From Pseudomonas sp. FeN3W (GTDB lineage Bacteria; Pseudomonadota; Gammaproteobacteria; Pseudomonadales; Pseudomonadaceae), in assembly GCA_030263805.2 (NCBI GenBank), contig CP136010.1, forward strand, positions 124,001 through 188,000: DNA of 64,000 bases. The letters run 5' to 3'. Position numbers and translations under genes: made by a program. This document shows positions 1 through 7,613 of the stretch, piece by piece. Position 1 is the stretch's first letter, and the number at the start of each line of letters is the position of its first letter. The notes beneath the pieces are model-generated. The model was not told where the DNA came from. It saw only the letters and a list, made by a program, of their open reading frames with translations, and did not search any database.

Positions 1-46
1 AGTGGAAGAGGGGACAGGCCTTGTGGCTTGGCCCCTCCCTCCGCAG

Positions 47-2041
47 TCACATCAGGCGCTTTCCGTCTTCCCGCGTGATGATGACTGTTGCTGAACGCGG
101 CCTGCGCCCCGGTCCGTCCGGCCAGATGCTTGTGTAGTTGGTCGCGGTCGAGTCTTCGCCGGGGTGCTGGATGTTAACGAACAGGGTTCGAAAGTCCGGT
201 GTTGCGGTGATTCCGGTTACCTCTGCGCCCTGAGGCCCGACGAGGAACCGCTTGGTCTCACCGGTGCCGGGATCAGAAACCAACATCTGATTGTTACCAA
301 ATGGCCCGCTGCTCAGTTGGCTACCGCTCATGTCGGTCTGGATCCACAGCCGGCCTTCGTCGTCGAACCACAGACCATCCGGGCTGGCCATGATGTTGCT
401 GTCATCCAGCGCTCGACCCTTCGGCCCTCGACTATTCTCTCGTGGCCCGGCCAGCAAATAGATATCCCAGTTGAAGCGCGTGCCCGCAAAGTCGCGGCTC
501 GCTTCACGCCAGCGAATGATGTGACCAAATGCGTTCGGTGCACGCGGATTGGAGGCGTCTGCTTCCTGGCGTCCACTGTTGTTGGTGAGGGTAAAGTAGA
601 CCTCCCCGCTATCCGGGTTCACTGCGCCCCATTCCGGCCGATCCATCTTGGTGGCTCCGACGATGTCGGCGGCCAGGCGGGTGTTGATCAGGACTTCACC
701 TTGATCCGCAAATCGAACGCCGGCGGCCTCGCAGGCACGCTGGAATGCCGGATCGGCATGGTCCAGAGCGAGCCAGTCGCCGCTGCCGTCAGCGTTAAAG
801 CGCGCGACATAAAGAATCCCTTCGTCCAGCAGTCGCCCGTCGCTTCGCTGTGGCCGGTAGCGGTCGCGGCTGACGTACTTGTAGATATATTCGTTCTGCG
901 AATCATCGCCGGAATAACAGACAACGGGCCGGCCTGGCCTTACCGGGGCGAACACCAGGCCCTCGTGGGCGAAACGACCGAGGGCCGTATGCTTGACTGG
1001 CGTCGAGTTCGGATCGAACGGATCTATCTCGACGATCCAGCCAAAGGTGTTTGGCTCGTTACGATAATCCGCTTGTGGATCGGTTGCGATGCGTGAGGCG
1101 TTGAAGCGCTCGAACTCATCTCCGGCAACTGTCTCCCAGCCATAACGACCGCTGCCGCGCACACCATAGCGGCTAAGTTCTCGAGGTAGGTCGCTGTCGC
1201 CGGTGGCGAAGTAACCTGCCCAGTTTTCCTCGCAGGTGAGGTAGGTACCCCAAGGCGTATGCCCGTTGGCGCAGTTGTTAAGCGTTCCGCGGGTTGAGGT
1301 ACCGCTCGGGCTGTAGCGGGTGCGCATCAACGCATGGCCGCGCGCGGGGCCTTCAATACGCATCGGCGTGGCACCCGTAATGCGGCGGTTACGTGCCGTC
1401 GGTAAGACCGACCAATCGCCACGCGGACCGCGGCGGATCTCTACTACCGAAACGCCGTGGGCGTTGATTTCCTTGCGGACCTCGTCGACATCGACACGCT
1501 TGCCATCGACCACCGTCGGGCCGTTGGGGTGGAGTAGAGGCGCTTGAATGTATTCGTGATTCAGAACCAGCAAGCCGTGATCGCTCTGGCGCCCGCCGAG
1601 TTTTGCATTCATCGGGAAGAAATGCATTCCGTCGTGATGCATGCCGACTTGTTGAGCCTGGTCTTCGGCGCTATTGCTCGCGTCTTCCATCCAGGTCGGG
1701 TAGCTGCCGGTAATGGGGGTGCCCCATGGAATGAAGGTGGTCGCGGAATAGCCGGCGGGGACGGTGATAGCATCGGCCCGCGTTACCGCTACTGGAGAGA
1801 ACGGCAGGCGAGTGCGGCGTCGGAACGGGAGGTCCTTGAGCCCTTGCGCGGGTGGTTCAACCGCTTGCGCAAGTCCAGGAATAGCGGCACCGAGAAAGGC
1901 CATGGCTCCCAGAGCTGCGCCGCCAACCACTACCCTTCGACGGCCAGCAGAGATCACATCCTGAATGTGCGGATTCGTCGAATGGTTACTGGGCAACTCG
2001 TCCCCGTTGCCAAACAAAATGTCGTTGTTCTCAGTAGTCAC
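47..2041 (-). CDS. PhoX-family (DUF839) Tat-exported phosphatase-like protein
   Basis: Encodes about 664 residues. A GTG start at 2041 is preferred because GGAGC lies just upstream; an ATG at 2137 is in frame but would put an unlikely leader before the signal. Residues 34-36 are RRR followed by VVVGGAALGAMAFLGAA, a twin-arginine export signal, so the folded protein should reach the periplasm with its cofactor. The motif NCANGHTPWGTYLTCEENW is the conserved core of DUF839/PhoX proteins, in which Cys and Glu residues bind the iron-calcium cofactor in characterised PhoX. The predicted role is hydrolysis of phosphate esters, but many DUF839 proteins are untested. The gene stands alone; no Pho box was identified. 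Confidence 0.85.
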   Translation of the reverse strand: MTTENNDILFGNGDELPSNHSTNPHIQDVISAGRRRVVVGGAALGAMAFLGAAIPGLAQAVEPPAQGLKDLPFRRRTRLPFSPVAVTRADAITVPAGYSATTFIPWGTPITGSYPTWMEDASNSAEDQAQQVGMHHDGMHFFPMNAKLGGRQSDHGLLVLNHEYIQAPLLHPNGPTVVDGKRVDVDEVRKEINAHGVSVVEIRRGPRGDWSVLPTARNRRITGATPMRIEGPARGHALMRTRYSPSGTSTRGTLNNCANGHTPWGTYLTCEENWAGYFATGDSDLPRELSRYGVRGSGRYGWETVAGDEFERFNASRIATDPQADYRNEPNTFGWIVEIDPFDPNSTPVKHTALGRFAHEGLVFAPVRPGRPVVCYSGDDSQNEYIYKYVSRDRYRPQRSDGRLLDEGILYVARFNADGSGDWLALDHADPAFQRACEAAGVRFADQGEVLINTRLAADIVGATKMDRPEWGAVNPDSGEVYFTLTNNSGRQEADASNPRAPNAFGHIIRWREASRDFAGTRFNWDIYLLAGPRENSRGPKGRALDDSNIMASPDGLWFDDEGRLWIQTDMSGSQLSSGPFGNNQMLVSDPGTGETKRFLVGPQGAEVTGITATPDFRTLFVNIQHPGEDSTATNYTSIWPDGPGRRPRSATVIITREDGKRLM

Positions 2042-2173
2042 GGCGCAGCTCCATTTCGATTTTTGTCGGAGCCATGACGCTAAATTCGATATGCGACAAC
2101 AGAATGACAGGTAGGCGCCGTGCCGACGAAATGTCATCCTCTTCTACGCAGTCTGCTCGCAAAAAAAAAGCCT

Positions 2174-2185
2174 CGGCAGATGCCG
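2174..2185. repeat. Target-site duplication, left copy (12 bp)
   Basis: CGGCAGATGCCG abuts the left end of the insertion sequence and is repeated exactly at 3608-3619. The duplicated target is itself an inverted repeat, the core of the disrupted terminator. A length of 12 bp fits IS4-type elements. Confidence 0.9.
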
Positions 2186-3607
2186 TAATGCTGTTCACTT
2201 AAGCGGGGCAGCCTTACGATCCACCGGATATCGGGTTTTGGAAATCTTCACCGTCCTTGGCCTTTTTGGCCTTGGACGGTGATCCAGAAACATCCCCCCG
2301 ACACCTCCTCTTAACTCAGCCAACCTTCTACCTGTTGCCGATACCGGATTGGCCGCTGCCATGACGATCAGTTGCACCGCAATGTACTGGCAGGCGGGCT
2401 TGAAGCGTATATCCGATGGTGTTCGGCCAAAGGTGACTGCGGCTTGGCTGGCCTCCCGACGGATGATGTTATAAGCGAGCAGGAGCCCCCACACCTCCTG
2501 ATAAATCAGCTCGACCTTCTTGCTCCGTAGCGTCACCGCGTTTTGTTGCATTGAGCTTTTGATGTCCCTGAAGCCCAACTCAATCTCCCAACGCTCCAGA
2601 TACAACTCGGCGACAGCTTTTGTGCTGTACCCCTTGGCCGGCAGAGAAGTGAGCAACGATCTGACGCGCCCTCGGCTTTCATAGCTGACCTCACGCACCT
2701 CCCAGTGTGTAGGCAGCTCGGGATTACGTTTGCGTGCCTGGGGCGAGACCTTCATCCGAACACGGCGATCATGTTCGCCATAACGCTCGACTTCCTCCAT
2801 CACCAGCCCCTTGCGCGCTGGCGTCAGCCAGTGCCGATTGCTTCCTCCACCCACCACGCCCAACAGCAGATCAGCACCCCAGAAGCCCTTGTCGAACAAT
2901 GTGATCGAATTGTCCGGGATCTGACTCAGGAAGGTTTCGGCCAGGCGCATTTCGCTGTCCCGGTAGGGACTAAGCTGAGCATCGAGGATCACGTGGGAGC
3001 GCACATTCATCAGGGCAACAAGCCGTAGCATTGGGAAAGGCGTCTGGCGGTCGTTGCCCGTATTGCCAGAACCGAAATGTTCTCTCAGCTCAGGTGAGTC
3101 AGGGGTTCGCAGAAATGCGCCATCTACTGCGAATACTTGCAAGCCGTGCCAAGCATCGCCTTCGTATCGCTCGCAGCCCCATTGTTTACCTGTCTGACGG
3201 AACAAGGACTCGACCGGGTCGGCACCCAGCCTTTTACGCGCTTCAGTCACACCGCTGCGCGCCAGTAATTGATCAGATGCCAGGCCTTGAGCGCAAATAT
3301 TCAGGCGCCTGGCTACTTCATGTACGGGCTCATCGCGGAACAGCGCCATGCCCAGCACCAACCAAAGCACCTGGTCACTCGGTAGGCGTCGCCGTCTTAT
3401 GGTGGCCTGAGCAGAGAGGTTGAGCGCACTGGCAACCCATTCGACAGGGATGTTCTGAGTGAAGGTGCTGAGGTCGGAGAAGTTGAAGAGGTCGCTAAGG
3501 TCGAACAGTTGCTGCTGAATGGGCATAAAAAATCCGATACCAGGAGACTGATATCGGATTTTCTGGAAAGCCCGGCTTGGACTCAAATGCTTAAGTGAAC
3601 AGCATTA
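2186..3607 (-). mobile_element. IS4-family insertion sequence, complete, 1422 bp
   Basis: Ends are a perfect 19-bp terminal inverted repeat, TAATGCTGTTCACTTAAGC, at 2186-2204 and (inverted) 3589-3607. It closely resembles the recalled E. coli IS4 end, TAATGCCGATCAGTTAAG. Exact 12-bp duplications flank it at 2174-2185 and 3608-3619. One intact transposase gene fills the element and its stop codon lies inside the left repeat. Total length is close to IS4 (about 1.43 kb). Perfect duplications and an undamaged gene indicate a recent insertion. No passenger gene is present. Confidence 0.95.
2195..3526 (-). CDS. IS4-family DDE transposase
   Basis: 443 residues from the ATG at 3526; a TTG at 3586 would extend it by 20 residues with little support. 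The match to IS4 transposase is visible through the RNase-H-like core: FAVDGAFLRTPD holds the first catalytic Asp, LFDKGFWGADLL the second, and YLERWEIELGFRDIK is the Y-(2)-R-(3)-E-(6)-K signature carrying the catalytic Glu. An N-terminal helical domain (about residues 1-100) would bind the ends. No frameshift is seen, so the enzyme is probably active. It catalyses cut-and-paste transposition of the surrounding element. Confidence 0.95.
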   Translation of the reverse strand: MPIQQQLFDLSDLFNFSDLSTFTQNIPVEWVASALNLSAQATIRRRRLPSDQVLWLVLGMALFRDEPVHEVARRLNICAQGLASDQLLARSGVTEARKRLGADPVESLFRQTGKQWGCERYEGDAWHGLQVFAVDGAFLRTPDSPELREHFGSGNTGNDRQTPFPMLRLVALMNVRSHVILDAQLSPYRDSEMRLAETFLSQIPDNSITLFDKGFWGADLLLGVVGGGSNRHWLTPARKGLVMEEVERYGEHDRRVRMKVSPQARKRNPELPTHWEVREVSYESRGRVRSLLTSLPAKGYSTKAVAELYLERWEIELGFRDIKSSMQQNAVTLRSKKVELIYQEVWGLLLAYNIIRREASQAAVTFGRTPSDIRFKPACQYIAVQLIVMAAANPVSATGRRLAELRGGVGGMFLDHRPRPKRPRTVKISKTRYPVDRKAAPLK

Positions 3608-3619
3608 CGGCAGATGCCG
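3608..3619. repeat. Target-site duplication, right copy (12 bp)
   Basis: Exact second copy of CGGCAGATGCCG directly after the right end of the IS4-like element. Together with the left copy it defines the insertion point and the uninterrupted ancestral sequence. Confidence 0.9.
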
Positions 3620-3666
3620 AGGCTTTTTGTTAACACCTGCGGCCGGTGAAGGCCGCGAACCGATTC

Positions 3667-5262
3667 TTAGTGGAACTGGTTCATGGTGTTGTCTTTACCG
3701 CTCGCCTTCAGAGCCGCTTCGCCAGCGAAGTACTCCTTGTGGTTGTCGCCGATGTCGGAGCCAGCCATGTTCTGGTGCTTGACACAGGCGATACCCTGAC
3801 GCAGTTCCTGACGCTGAACGCCCTTCACGTAGGCCAGCATGCCTTGGTCGGCGAAGTAGCCCTTGGCCAGGTTGTCGGTGGACAGCGCGGCAGTGTGATA
3901 GGTCGGCAGGGTGATCAGGTGGTGGAAGATGCCGGCGTGAGCCGAACCATCGCGCTGGAAGGTGCGGATCTTCTCGTCTGCAACCTGTGCCAGCTCGGTT
4001 TCGTCGTACTCGACGCTCATCAGCTTGGCGCGGTCGTAGGCGGATACGTCCTTGCCTTCGGCAACGAAAGCGTCGAACACCTGCTGACGGAAGTTCAGCG
4101 TCCAGTTGAACGACGGGCTGTTGTTGTAAACCAGCTTGGCGTTCGGAATGACTTCGCGGATGCGGTCGACCATGGCCTTGATCTGGCCAACGTGCGGCTT
4201 CTCGGTTTCGATCCACAGCAGGTCGGCGCCGTTCTGCAGCGAAGTGATGCAGTCCAGTACGCAGCGATCTTCGCCGGTGCCCTTGCGGAACTGGAACAGG
4301 TTGGACGGCAGACGCTTCGGACGCAGCAGCTTGCCTTCGCGCTTGATTACGACGTCGCCATTGCCCAGCTCGGCTTCGGAGATTTCTTCGCAATCCAGGA
4401 AGGAGTTGTACAGGTCGCCCAGGTCGCCCGGCTCTTTGGTCACAGCGATCTGCTTGGTCAGGCCGGCACCCAGGGAGTCGGTACGCGCAACGATCACGCC
4501 GTTGTCGATGCCCAGCTCGAGGAAGGCGTAACGAACGGCCGCGATCTTGGCGAGGAAGTCGGCGTGCGGAACGGTCACTTTACCGTCCTGGTGGCCGCAC
4601 TGCTTCTCGTCGGAAACCTGGTTCTCGATCTGGATGCAGCAGGCACCGGCTTCGATCATGCGTTTGGCCAGCAGGTAGGTGGCTTCCGGGTTACCGAAGC
4701 CAGCGTCGATGTCGGCGATGATCGGGACGATGTGGGTTTCGTGGTTGTCGATCTGCGCCTGGATCTCGGCAGCCTTGGCGTTGTCGCCAGCTTCACGAGC
4801 GGCGTCCAGTGCAGTGAACAGCAGGTCCAGCTCGCGGCTGTCAGCCTGACGCAGGAAGGTGTACAGCTCTTCGATCAGGTCGGAGACGGCAGTCTTCTCG
4901 TGCATGGACTGGTCCGGCAGCGGGCCGAACTCGGAACGCAGAGCGGCAACCATCCAGCCGGACAGGTAGAGGTAACGCTTGTTGGTGGTCTTCAGATGCT
5001 TCTTGATCGAGATCAGCTTCTGCTGACCGATGAAACCGTGCCAGCAACCGAGGGACTGCGTGTAGACGGACGAGTCGGCGTCGTACTCGGCCATGTCCTT
5101 GCGCATGATGTCGGCAGTGTACTGAGCGATTTCCAGACCGGTCTTGAAGCGGTTCTGGGCGCGCATGCGAGCGACGGACTCAGGGTTGATGGCGGCCCAG
5201 CTGCTGCCGTATTGCTCTTTCAGGGCGGCAACTGCCTTGATGTCGTCTTGATATGCGGACAT
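3667..5262 (-). CDS. aceA: Isocitrate lyase
   Basis: 531 residues from the ATG at 5262, with AAGGA six bases upstream; a TTG six bases earlier is less likely. It cleaves isocitrate to glyoxylate and succinate, the first step of the glyoxylate shunt. The active-site loop reads KQCGH with the catalytic Cys at about residue 222. The protein has the long form typical of Pseudomonas, with an extra middle domain compared with the roughly 430-residue enterobacterial enzyme. Nearby icd and idh encode the enzymes that compete for isocitrate. The gene has its own promoter about 380 bp upstream, and its terminator is interrupted by an insertion sequence. Confidence 0.97.
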   Translation of the reverse strand: MSAYQDDIKAVAALKEQYGSSWAAINPESVARMRAQNRFKTGLEIAQYTADIMRKDMAEYDADSSVYTQSLGCWHGFIGQQKLISIKKHLKTTNKRYLYLSGWMVAALRSEFGPLPDQSMHEKTAVSDLIEELYTFLRQADSRELDLLFTALDAAREAGDNAKAAEIQAQIDNHETHIVPIIADIDAGFGNPEATYLLAKRMIEAGACCIQIENQVSDEKQCGHQDGKVTVPHADFLAKIAAVRYAFLELGIDNGVIVARTDSLGAGLTKQIAVTKEPGDLGDLYNSFLDCEEISEAELGNGDVVIKREGKLLRPKRLPSNLFQFRKGTGEDRCVLDCITSLQNGADLLWIETEKPHVGQIKAMVDRIREVIPNAKLVYNNSPSFNWTLNFRQQVFDAFVAEGKDVSAYDRAKLMSVEYDETELAQVADEKIRTFQRDGSAHAGIFHHLITLPTYHTAALSTDNLAKGYFADQGMLAYVKGVQRQELRQGIACVKHQNMAGSDIGDNHKEYFAGEAALKASGKDNTMNQFH

Positions 5263-5652
5263 GTTCAATCCTTCAAAAATGAGTGTGGTTGAGCACCGAC
5301 TTTTCCCACCGAAACCTACGTGCTATCGCTGATCATTGCGGGCAACACGCGGCAGAGCGTCGAAATATCGACCGGGACGAGGATTGAACCAAGAGAAGGG
5401 GGGATACGACCGCCGGGCTGGTTCCGGTTGCTGCGCCCACAGCCGGCGTGGCTGCCGTGTGCGCTACAACAACGAGAAGCTGTCAGACTGGCTGATGCGT
5501 CAATCGCTACCCCGTCCCTCAGGACGACTCGTTCCAGTCGCAACCTCGTCAGTCCGCCTTGTGGGCAGTACAGTCACGGAACGGCTCGGCTGGTTGGCTT
5601 GAGCACGCCCCGGAGACCCTTGCCAGGGCCCCTGGTTAGCGGGAGCGGGGCA
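5263..5652 (-). other. Long untranslated leader of aceA, no gene seen
   Basis: About 390 bases between the putative aceA promoter and its start codon contain only short frames without recognisable domains or good ribosome sites. A hairpin is visible near 5637-5665 (AGCGGGAGC with GCTCCGCT). If the promoter call is right this is an unusually long 5' leader; a small RNA within it cannot be excluded. Confidence 0.4.
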
Positions 5653-5681
5653 ATAATGCTCCGCTGAAATTGCATCGTCAA
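5653..5681 (-). promoter_or_regulatory. Candidate sigma-70 promoter of aceA
   Basis: Read on the minus strand: TTGACG (5676-5681), a 17-bp spacer, then CATTAT (5653-5658). This matches five of six -35 and four of six -10 positions at ideal spacing. Transcription would start near 5646. Confidence 0.5.
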
Positions 5682-5687
5682 TCGTTT

Positions 5688-5713
5688 TGTAGTGTTTTTT
5701 TTGGGGCACTACA
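5688..5713. promoter_or_regulatory. Operator-like inverted repeat before the aceA promoter
   Basis: TGTAGTG (5688-5694) and CACTACA (5707-5713) are exact inverted repeats separated by 12 bp, ending six bases upstream of the candidate aceA -35. Inverted TGTAGT/ACTACA half-sites are, as I recall, the kind bound by RccR, a KDPG-responsive regulator of glyoxylate-shunt genes in Pseudomonas. The spacing was not checked against published sites. Confidence 0.45.
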
Positions 5714-5745
5714 TCGCGACATCAATGTCAGGGACCTGCCGACGT

Positions 5746-6555
5746 TCAGTCCAGAACATCGACCTTGAGGCGCATGGACAGGTTCTGGCTACCTTGGGTG
5801 GAATAGCGACGTAACGTGCCTTGCTGCTCGGAGCTCGCGCTTTCATCGACACCGCCGATGGTGATCCACTCACCGATACGACCGCTCACTCGTGTATCCG
5901 CGTTCTGAACCTCCACGACGCCACTACGGCCTTGCGCAAGCCGGTCTCGGGTGCTGCTTATGGTGATCTGCACCCGGTCGCCGTGCACTGTGGCGGTGGC
6001 GTAGAAGCCGCGGAGAACGTCGCGATATTGCGTCTGCTGGTAGATCTGGCCGTAGCCATCTGTGCCTTGTGTGGTCAGCGGCACACTCTGACCGACCTGA
6101 ATCAGCGCCGGATAACCCTCGCTGGCCTGAATCTGCTGAACGCCGCCATCCCGGCTGTTCGTGCTGCGGCGGATGATTCGCACCCGATCACGTCCGCCAA
6201 TCTCTCCGCGTCCGGTTTCAAACTCCACGTCACCGGAGCGTACCGAGCCGTCCACCTGATAACCGCCGGCGGAGCTGCTGGCCGAGTCCTGGGTATCGAC
6301 ACTGATAAGCAGGCGCTTGGGCTCGACGTCCAGCTGATCGATGACCTGCCGCAGCTCGCTGATGAGCGCGTCCGGTGCGTTGACGATCAGCTGGCTGCCA
6401 TAGGCTGTAACCCGACCCTGGCCCCCGAGCACCGACTCCGCTACGGGAATAACGTCTTCGGCCATGCGGTTGTTGAGCTGGATGACTTCGGTCGCCGCTT
6501 GCAACGGAAGACAGATGCTGAGTGCGACGGCCAGCAGAAAGATACGAGGGCTCAT
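5746..6555 (-). CDS. Secretin-like domain protein, exported, function unknown
   Basis: 269 residues from ATG 6555, which overlaps the previous stop as ATGA and implies translational coupling. Residues 1-20 (MSPRIFLLAVALSICLPLQA) form a signal peptide. Residues 21-75 resemble the secretin N1-type domain (VIQLNNRMAEDVIPVAESVLGGQGRVTAYGSQLIVNA). The C-terminal half has features of the secretin core (VGQSVPLTTQG, YRDVLRGFYATATVHGDRVQI, GRIGEWITIGGVDES). The protein is far too short for a pore-forming secretin of about 600 residues. It lies last in a four-gene operon behind roxA. I do not know its function; a P. aeruginosa neighbour of aceA appears to be the same protein. Confidence 0.7.
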   Translation of the reverse strand: MSPRIFLLAVALSICLPLQAATEVIQLNNRMAEDVIPVAESVLGGQGRVTAYGSQLIVNAPDALISELRQVIDQLDVEPKRLLISVDTQDSASSSAGGYQVDGSVRSGDVEFETGRGEIGGRDRVRIIRRSTNSRDGGVQQIQASEGYPALIQVGQSVPLTTQGTDGYGQIYQQTQYRDVLRGFYATATVHGDRVQITISSTRDRLAQGRSGVVEVQNADTRVSGRIGEWITIGGVDESASSEQQGTLRRYSTQGSQNLSMRLKVDVLD

Positions 6556-7181
6556 AGCAGAAAACTCCGCAGGTTTGTATCCGCTAGTCCATGTTCCCAG
6601 GCCTTGTCGAACTCCGCTTGGCGCACGCGCACCTGGGCAAGGTCGTGGTACAGGGCGTAGCCGGCGTATTGGTCCGCCTTGGGGCGTTGCAGCAGACCAC
6701 AATCATCGGCGATCAGATAGGCGCCGCTCTGTTCGGGATAATCGGGGTTCAGCTTGCGGATATGTACATTGCTGGTCAATCGCCGAGCAAGCTGCAGAAG
6801 ACGGTGACCTTCCTTGATCGCTCGTGTCGGGTCGCTGATCAAGATACGCAGGCGGTTGCGCGGATGGGCCAGCAGTAGGCGAGTGCAAGCCTGCTGAACG
6901 CTGCTGTGGTGATAAAGCCAGGGCTCCAGATCCGTGCTGTAGATGCACAGAGAGCGAGTCGCCTGCTGCAGCATGGCCAACGCATGCCGGCGAACCTCGT
7001 TGGGTTCGCTGAAGCGCTGCAGCTCGGTGTTCTGTCCAAGCTCGAAGGCGGCTGCTTGCCAAGCGAGAGGCTCGGGGAGGTCCGCTTGGGGGTTATGAAC
7101 GGCAAAACGCCCCGGAGAGTGAAAGTCTATGGCCGGGAGTTCGGCCTGATCGCTGCTTTCGTCAGGGGCGCTGTCGCTCAT
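6552..7181 (-). CDS. Conserved PLD-like-fold protein of unknown function
   Basis: 209 residues, no signal peptide. The segment EVRRHALAMLQQATRSLCIYSTDLEPWLYHH followed by LLLAHPRNRLRILISDPTRAIKEGHRLLQLARRL resembles the first lobe of phospholipase-D-like domains, but no HxKxxxxD catalytic motif is present. It probably belongs to an uncharacterised Pseudomonas family found next to aceA. Its stop codon overlaps the start of the secretin-like gene, and it begins six bases after the GNAT gene, so the four genes from roxA onward form one operon. A binding or adaptor role is possible, but nothing in the sequence proves it. Confidence 0.6.
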   Translation of the reverse strand: MSDSAPDESSDQAELPAIDFHSPGRFAVHNPQADLPEPLAWQAAAFELGQNTELQRFSEPNEVRRHALAMLQQATRSLCIYSTDLEPWLYHHSSVQQACTRLLLAHPRNRLRILISDPTRAIKEGHRLLQLARRLTSNVHIRKLNPDYPEQSGAYLIADDCGLLQRPKADQYAGYALYHDLAQVRVRQAEFDKAWEHGLADTNLRSFLL

Positions 7182-7187
7182 ATGGCC

Positions 7188-7613
7188 TCAGTGGCTCCGG
7201 CGGAGCATGTCGACGTGGGGGATTCCGGCTTCGAGAAACTCATCGCTGACCACTTCAAAACCAAGCCGCTCATAGAAGGCGGTAGCGTGAACCTGCGCCG
7301 TCAGCGTCTGCTCCGTCAGGCCTCGGCGCTCCGCCTCTGCAAGGACTGCGCGCATCAGGGCATCGCCCACGTTCATGCCGCGCCAGTCGCGCAGCACTGC
7401 AACCCGGCCAATCTGCCCGTCGGCCAGCAAGCGTGCGGTACCGATCGGGTAGTCGCCCTCAAGGGCGAGAAAATGCACGGCTTCGTTATCGTCGGCATCC
7501 CATTCCTGCTCGGGCGGAACGGCCTGCTCGGCAATGAACACGGCTTCCCGAATACGCCGCAGTTCGGCGTTGTCGTGCTGCCAGTCGGCGATCCGTACCT
7601 GAACGCTATTCAT
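7188..7613 (-). CDS. GNAT-family N-acetyltransferase
   Basis: 141 residues from ATG 7613, which overlaps the end of roxA by eight bases. GRVAVLRDWRGMNVGDALMRAVLAEAERRG is the acetyl-CoA-binding motif A (R/Q-x-x-G-x-G/A variant), and ATAFYERLGFEVVSDEFLEAGIPHVDM is motif B with the usual C-terminal Tyr and GF pair. It resembles the small ElaA/YjcF-like GNAT group. The acceptor substrate is unknown. Translation is likely coupled to roxA. Confidence 0.85.
   Translation of the reverse strand: MNSVQVRIADWQHDNAELRRIREAVFIAEQAVPPEQEWDADDNEAVHFLALEGDYPIGTARLLADGQIGRVAVLRDWRGMNVGDALMRAVLAEAERRGLTEQTLTAQVHATAFYERLGFEVVSDEFLEAGIPHVDMLRRSH

Larger units (their letters stand above)
2161..3629 (-). terminator. 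aceA terminator split by the IS4-like element
   Basis: The two flanks of the insertion sequence rejoin into a stem of GCCTCGGC and GCCGAGGC with loop AGAT, with nine A on one side (2161-2169) and five T on the other (3624-3628). Read on the minus strand this is a standard rho-independent terminator downstream of aceA. The insertion sits in its loop and leaves one arm on each side, so the original hairpin can no longer form. Confidence 0.8.

Noticed and set aside
1..46. Possible terminator at the left edge
   Set aside because: GGGGCC/GGCCTGTCCCC pairing is imperfect and the neighbouring sequence lies outside the window.
3646..5292. Long open frame antisense to aceA
   Set aside because: High GC and codon bias of aceA leave the opposite strand open; the product has no recognisable domain and aceA itself is certain.
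5370..5400. tRNA-like string GAGGATTGAACC
   Set aside because: Resembles a reversed T-arm, but no cloverleaf or acceptor stem could be built around it.
5320..5667. Short frames in the aceA leader on both strands
   Set aside because: No conserved domain, poor ribosome sites and Arg/Ser-rich composition. A promoter and leader explain the region better.
5688..5713. Terminator for the secretin-like gene
   Set aside because: The stem has an A-rich loop and no T tract after it on the minus strand; its place next to a -35 fits an operator better.
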